Shown: in pieces, positions 60,888-64,000 of the stretch
How the letters are laid out: every line of letters starts with the position of its first letter
How positions within the stretch are numbered: the first letter of the stretch is position 1
Assembly (NCBI GenBank): GCA_947575235.1
Contig: CANPMT010000006.1
Span: 1 to 64,000, forward strand
Direction of reading: 5' to 3'
Source of the DNA: an uncultured Porphyromonadaceae bacterium
GTDB taxonomy: Bacteria > Bacteroidota > Bacteroidia > Bacteroidales > Muribaculaceae
Length of the DNA: 64,000 bases
The notes under the pieces: generated by a model
What the model saw: the letters and a program-made list of their open reading frames with translations, nothing else
Told to the model about the DNA's origin: nothing
The model's database searches: none
Made by a program: the position numbers and the translations under genes

Positions 60888-61253
60888 GACTCACGCCGTG
60901 CGTCTTCCAAGAGAGGAAGCGAGGCGGGAGGATAAAATAAAAGGCGTTTACTCGCGCTTTATTCTTGTCATATAGAAAACCTTCCGAAATTTTTATAGAC
61001 AGTCAAGAATATTGCAAAGTGGACGCCCACGGGTATGTATTTACCTATCCGGCTCATTCTGTGCCTTTTCGAGGCATAGAGTGGGTTTGGGGTATGTACA
61101 CATAGGCGTGGGGTCTGCGTTGTCTTTCTACTGTCTTGGTTACTCGGAAGGTACCACTATATGAAGAAAGCAACGGTACAGATACCCACCCTTTTTTATA
61201 GACTTACCTGTCGCAATAGGGGTAATCGGCGACACTTCCGACTAACCTATTAA
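60888..61253 (+). ncRNA. candidate structured leader or noncoding RNA before the R-M operon
   Basis: No protein frame is convincing in this interval. Several hairpins follow the promoter: CTTCC/GGAAG inside a longer bulged stem (60891-60930), AATAAA..GCG paired with CGC..TTTATT (60936-60963), GTGG/CCAC near 61018-61030, and TGCCT/AGGCA (61062-61076). No terminator with a U-tract was seen before the mod gene except a T6 run at 61192-61197 without a clear stem. It could be an independent RNA, an attenuator or a regulatory 5' UTR; no known RNA family was recognised. Confidence 0.4.
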
Positions 61254-63098
61254 ATGAAAGCTACTGAACGACATAACCTGATTGACCGCATAAAGACCTT
61301 GGAGGGCTTGACCGACGATGAGCGTTCGGCTCTGCTCAGTCTACTCCGAGAGTCCAAGACCTACGGCCTTGTGTGGGAAGACAAACCCGAAGAGGTCGAA
61401 GAACGTCTGCGCACCGAAATGCCAGTACTCAAAGAGGTCGAGAGCCGAGCAATCATCTCCGACAATCCCGACGCTCCCAACCACATCCTAATCGAGGGAG
61501 ATAACCTCGAAGCCCTCACCACCCTCGCTTACACTCATGAGTGCAAAATCGACGTTATTTACATAGATCCTCCGTACAATACCGGCAACAAAGACTTCAT
61601 CTATAATGACTCCTATGTAGACACAGAGGACCGCTACCGACATTCCAAGTGGCTATCCTTTATGTCCAAGCGACTTTCAATTGCCAAGAAGCTATTAAAA
61701 GATACTGGCGTTATTTTCATCTCAATCGATGACAACGAACAAGCAAATCTAAAACTTCTCTGTGACAACATATTTGGAGAGAAAAACTTTATTACAAATC
61801 TTATCTGGCAATCTACTCCTGGTTCAAATACTGGTTCTGACATCAAAACTGTAACGGAATACGTTCTAATGTTCGCAAAAAATAAGACAACTACATCTAT
61901 TAATGCAAAGCCGATTGACAATGTCGATAAATATACATTATTAGATGAACATTGGGAGTTTAGAGGGCCTTATATAACCAATAAACTTGATAGGAGAATG
62001 ACTGGCAACCACTATTCGGATGCACTTAATTATCCTATTGAAATGCCAGATGGTAGCATCCTGTATCCCGGCGGCGAAAATTTCAAACAAACATTTTGGA
62101 ATTGGAGATGGTCTAAAACTAAAATCGAATGGGGAAGAGATAACGATTTTTTAATCTTCCAAAAGAAGAATGGTAAATGGGTTATATACTTCAAACAATA
62201 TTTAAAAGTAGATAATAACAACGAACTTATTCAACGTTCACATCCTTTCCAAAATTTGCTCTTAGAAGATGCAATAAGTTCCGCAAGAGGCACAAAAGAG
62301 GTTATGGAACTGTTTTCTGAAAAGAAGTTTGACTACCCCAAACCGTTAAACCTTTTACGAAATGTTTTTTTGATGGCCGGGGCAAATGATTCAATAATCC
62401 TCGACTTTTTTGCGGGATCAGGCACTACTCTCCATGCCGTTATGCAGCTGAATTCCGAAGATGGCGGACACCGTCAGTGTATTCTCTGCACCAACAACGA
62501 GAACGGTATCTGCGATAATGTAACCTACGAACGCAACAAGCGTGTAATACAAGGTTACACCAAACCTAACGGCGAAGCCGTCGAGGGTCTGCACGTCAAC
62601 AATCTACGTTACTATCGCACAGACTTCGTTGGGCGTAGTCGCTCCATGAGGAATATGCAGCGACTCGTCAATCTCTCAACAGATATGCTCTGTATCAAGG
62701 AGAACCTTTATACCGAACAAAAAGAGATGGCCGGTATGAAAACTCACCCGCAGGTTTTCCGCTACTTTGATGACGGCAAAAAACAGATGCTTATTATCTA
62801 TCGCGAGGAATACATCTCTCAGGTGGTTGAACTGATAGAGAAAATGGACTTGAAGCAGAAAATGAAAGTGTATGTGTTCTCACCGAGTGAAGACCCGGCA
62901 ACCGACCTTTTTGATCCGGTGGCCGACAAGGTACAACCTACGGCACTCCCTGCCGCAATTTACAACACATACAAGCGTATACTCCCCAAGAAAACAAACA
63001 AGTTTATCAATGGTGAGGAAGATACGCTTACTCTGAGTCCCGAAGAAGAAGCTTTGGGAGGTTTGTTTGGCGAAGATGAGAAAGGAGGCGAAGAATGA
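61254..63098 (+). CDS. mod: type III restriction-modification methyltransferase (Mod)
   Basis: 614-aa N6-adenine DNA methyltransferase of the beta class: the catalytic DPPYNTG (D105-Y108) comes before the SAM-binding FFAGSGTT (from F385), with the target-recognition region between (about 190-370). That recognition region is A+T-richer and less conserved in look than its flanks, as is usual for exchangeable specificity domains. Its modification protects host DNA and it forms the Mod2Res complex with the next gene, whose ATG overlaps its TGA by ATGA. No simple-sequence repeat suggesting phase variation was seen. Confidence 0.95.
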   Translation: MKATERHNLIDRIKTLEGLTDDERSALLSLLRESKTYGLVWEDKPEEVEERLRTEMPVLKEVESRAIISDNPDAPNHILIEGDNLEALTTLAYTHECKIDVIYIDPPYNTGNKDFIYNDSYVDTEDRYRHSKWLSFMSKRLSIAKKLLKDTGVIFISIDDNEQANLKLLCDNIFGEKNFITNLIWQSTPGSNTGSDIKTVTEYVLMFAKNKTTTSINAKPIDNVDKYTLLDEHWEFRGPYITNKLDRRMTGNHYSDALNYPIEMPDGSILYPGGENFKQTFWNWRWSKTKIEWGRDNDFLIFQKKNGKWVIYFKQYLKVDNNNELIQRSHPFQNLLLEDAISSARGTKEVMELFSEKKFDYPKPLNLLRNVFLMAGANDSIILDFFAGSGTTLHAVMQLNSEDGGHRQCILCTNNENGICDNVTYERNKRVIQGYTKPNGEAVEGLHVNNLRYYRTDFVGRSRSMRNMQRLVNLSTDMLCIKENLYTEQKEMAGMKTHPQVFRYFDDGKKQMLIIYREEYISQVVELIEKMDLKQKMKVYVFSPSEDPATDLFDPVADKVQPTALPAAIYNTYKRILPKKTNKFINGEEDTLTLSPEEEALGGLFGEDEKGGEE

Positions 63099-64000
63099 AA
63101 AATCTGCAATATCAACAAGAGGCAGTTGCCGACCTCACCAACAAGACTATCAAGGCTCTTAACAGCGGCGCTAAACGAAGAAAGATAGTGTTTGAGGCTC
63201 CCACCGGCGCGGGCAAAACCGTTATGGCTTGTCAGACTCTCGCCTCCATAGTCGATGAGTTGAAGAACCGTGGCGACACCCGCTATCAGGAATGTGCCTT
63301 TATATGGTTTGCACCACGCAAACTGCACATTCAGAGTTACGCGAGTCTGAAAAACGCTTTCGGGGAAACCCGAAAACTTCAACCCGTGATGTTTGACGAA
63401 CTCGAACAGAGCGAAGGCATCAAGCCCGGTGAAATCCTTTTTGTGAACTGGGAGAGCGTCAACAAGGACAAGAACCTAATGGTGCGCGACAGCGAAAGCT
63501 CCGCGTCGCTTTATGAGATAACTTGCCGCACACAGGAACAGCTCGGTCTGCCCATCGTGGCCATCATCGACGAGGAACACATGTTTTGGTCGAAAACGGC
63601 AGACAAGTCCGGACAGGTTCTCGACCGCATAAATCCGGCAGTTGAAATCCGCATTTCGGCTACACCCAAAACAGCAGTCAACGGTTCGACTCAGAGAGTG
63701 CTCGTTGACCGACAAGACGTTATCAAAGCCGGAATGATCAAGAAGGAGGTCGTGCTCAATCCCGACATAGACGTTGACGCCGCTGACCCCATGTCGCTTG
63801 AAGAACGACTTTTGAAAGTCGCACTTCAAAAGCGGCAGCAGATAGCCGACGAATATGAGCGATTGGGCATAAACATAAAGCCACTTCTACTGATTCAGCT
63901 CCCCAATGACACCAAGGAAACGATGACCGAGGATGACAACAAGGTTGCTGAAATTGTCAAGACATACCTCAACCTCAATCCTCATGAGGAAATCACCGTA
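63095..64000 (+). CDS. res: type III restriction endonuclease Res subunit, 5' part
   Basis: First 302 codons of the Res helicase-nuclease; the gene runs off the window. The superfamily 2 helicase start MKNLQYQQEAVADLTNKTIK is followed by Walker A EAPTGAGKT (34-42) and Walker B IIDEEH (D159-H162), then a SATPK motif. The nuclease domain would lie beyond the window. It translates from an ATG overlapping the mod stop codon, so the two subunits are coupled. Confidence 0.93.
   Translation, partial: MKNLQYQQEAVADLTNKTIKALNSGAKRRKIVFEAPTGAGKTVMACQTLASIVDELKNRGDTRYQECAFIWFAPRKLHIQSYASLKNAFGETRKLQPVMFDELEQSEGIKPGEILFVNWESVNKDKNLMVRDSESSASLYEITCRTQEQLGLPIVAIIDEEHMFWSKTADKSGQVLDRINPAVEIRISATPKTAVNGSTQRVLVDRQDVIKAGMIKKEVVLNPDIDVDAADPMSLEERLLKVALQKRQQIADEYERLGINIKPLLLIQLPNDTKETMTEDDNKVAEIVKTYLNLNPHEEITV

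Noticed and set aside
61254-63098. Phase-variable mod gene
   Set aside because: No homopolymer or short tandem repeat tract was seen in the coding region or near the start.

Overview
The window looks like the chromosome of a gut Bacteroidales bacterium, most likely Muribaculaceae; the family is an inference and was not tested. Evidence: SusC/SusD pairs, a membrane AraC-type PUL regulator, an ECF sigma factor, and repeated promoters of the Bacteroidetes type TTG-N19/21-TAnnTTTG (for example upstream of the genes at 33567, 33984, 48864 and 53438, and ahead of the leader at 60888). Many genes carry signal peptides or lipoboxes.

Layout. 1-719: gene-poor left edge with a 21-bp minisatellite, a strong hairpin and a 14-bp minisatellite. 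720-6025: TonB-dependent receptor, DUF975 membrane protein and OPT transporter. 6110-32058: a large polysaccharide utilization locus. It holds a heparinase II/III-like lyase, GH97, GH88, a beta-helix enzyme, a membrane AraC-type regulator without kinase or receiver, an orphan ECF sigma factor, SusC, SusD, a small exported protein, an alginate-lyase-fold enzyme with a CBM-like module, two GH43s, DUF4861 and an esterase. The set points to an acidic, uronate-containing polysaccharide with pentose and ester decorations. 32114-38139: an A+T-rich accessory island with a decayed hicAB toxin-antitoxin pair, a KilA-N protein and two adjacent DUF262 genes, the second with a DUF1524/HNH motif (GmrSD-like defence). 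38205-43219: asd, fabD, a RecD-like helicase and eno. 43357-47297: a small GH127/phosphoesterase/esterase operon. 47299-53438: AAA-ATPase/PDDEXK protein, flippase-like protein, acetate CoA-transferase and a PurF-like protein lacking the glutaminase cysteine. 53439-60720: a structured intergenic region, OmpA-like protein, GH38 alpha-mannosidase, Fur-family regulator, esterase and UmuD-like protein. 60852-64000: a long structured leader and a type III restriction-modification operon that runs off the window.

Main discovery candidate: a two-step regulatory cascade inside the large PUL. The membrane-anchored AraC regulator (13158-16010) is followed by two direct repeats and a housekeeping promoter for an ECF sigma factor with no anti-sigma gene beside it. 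Three downstream units (susC/susD; the 22425 gene; the GH43 operon) each carry GTAAAM-N13-CGTATWWGAW at exactly the same spacing, as expected for the sigma factor's own promoters. The neighbouring SusC lacks the N-terminal STN signalling domain, which argues against classical FecIR-type control. Secondary candidates are the paired DUF262 island, an esterase interrupted by an in-frame TAG, a structured region with a 42-codon ORF near 53.6 kb, and the structured leader of the type III R-M operon.
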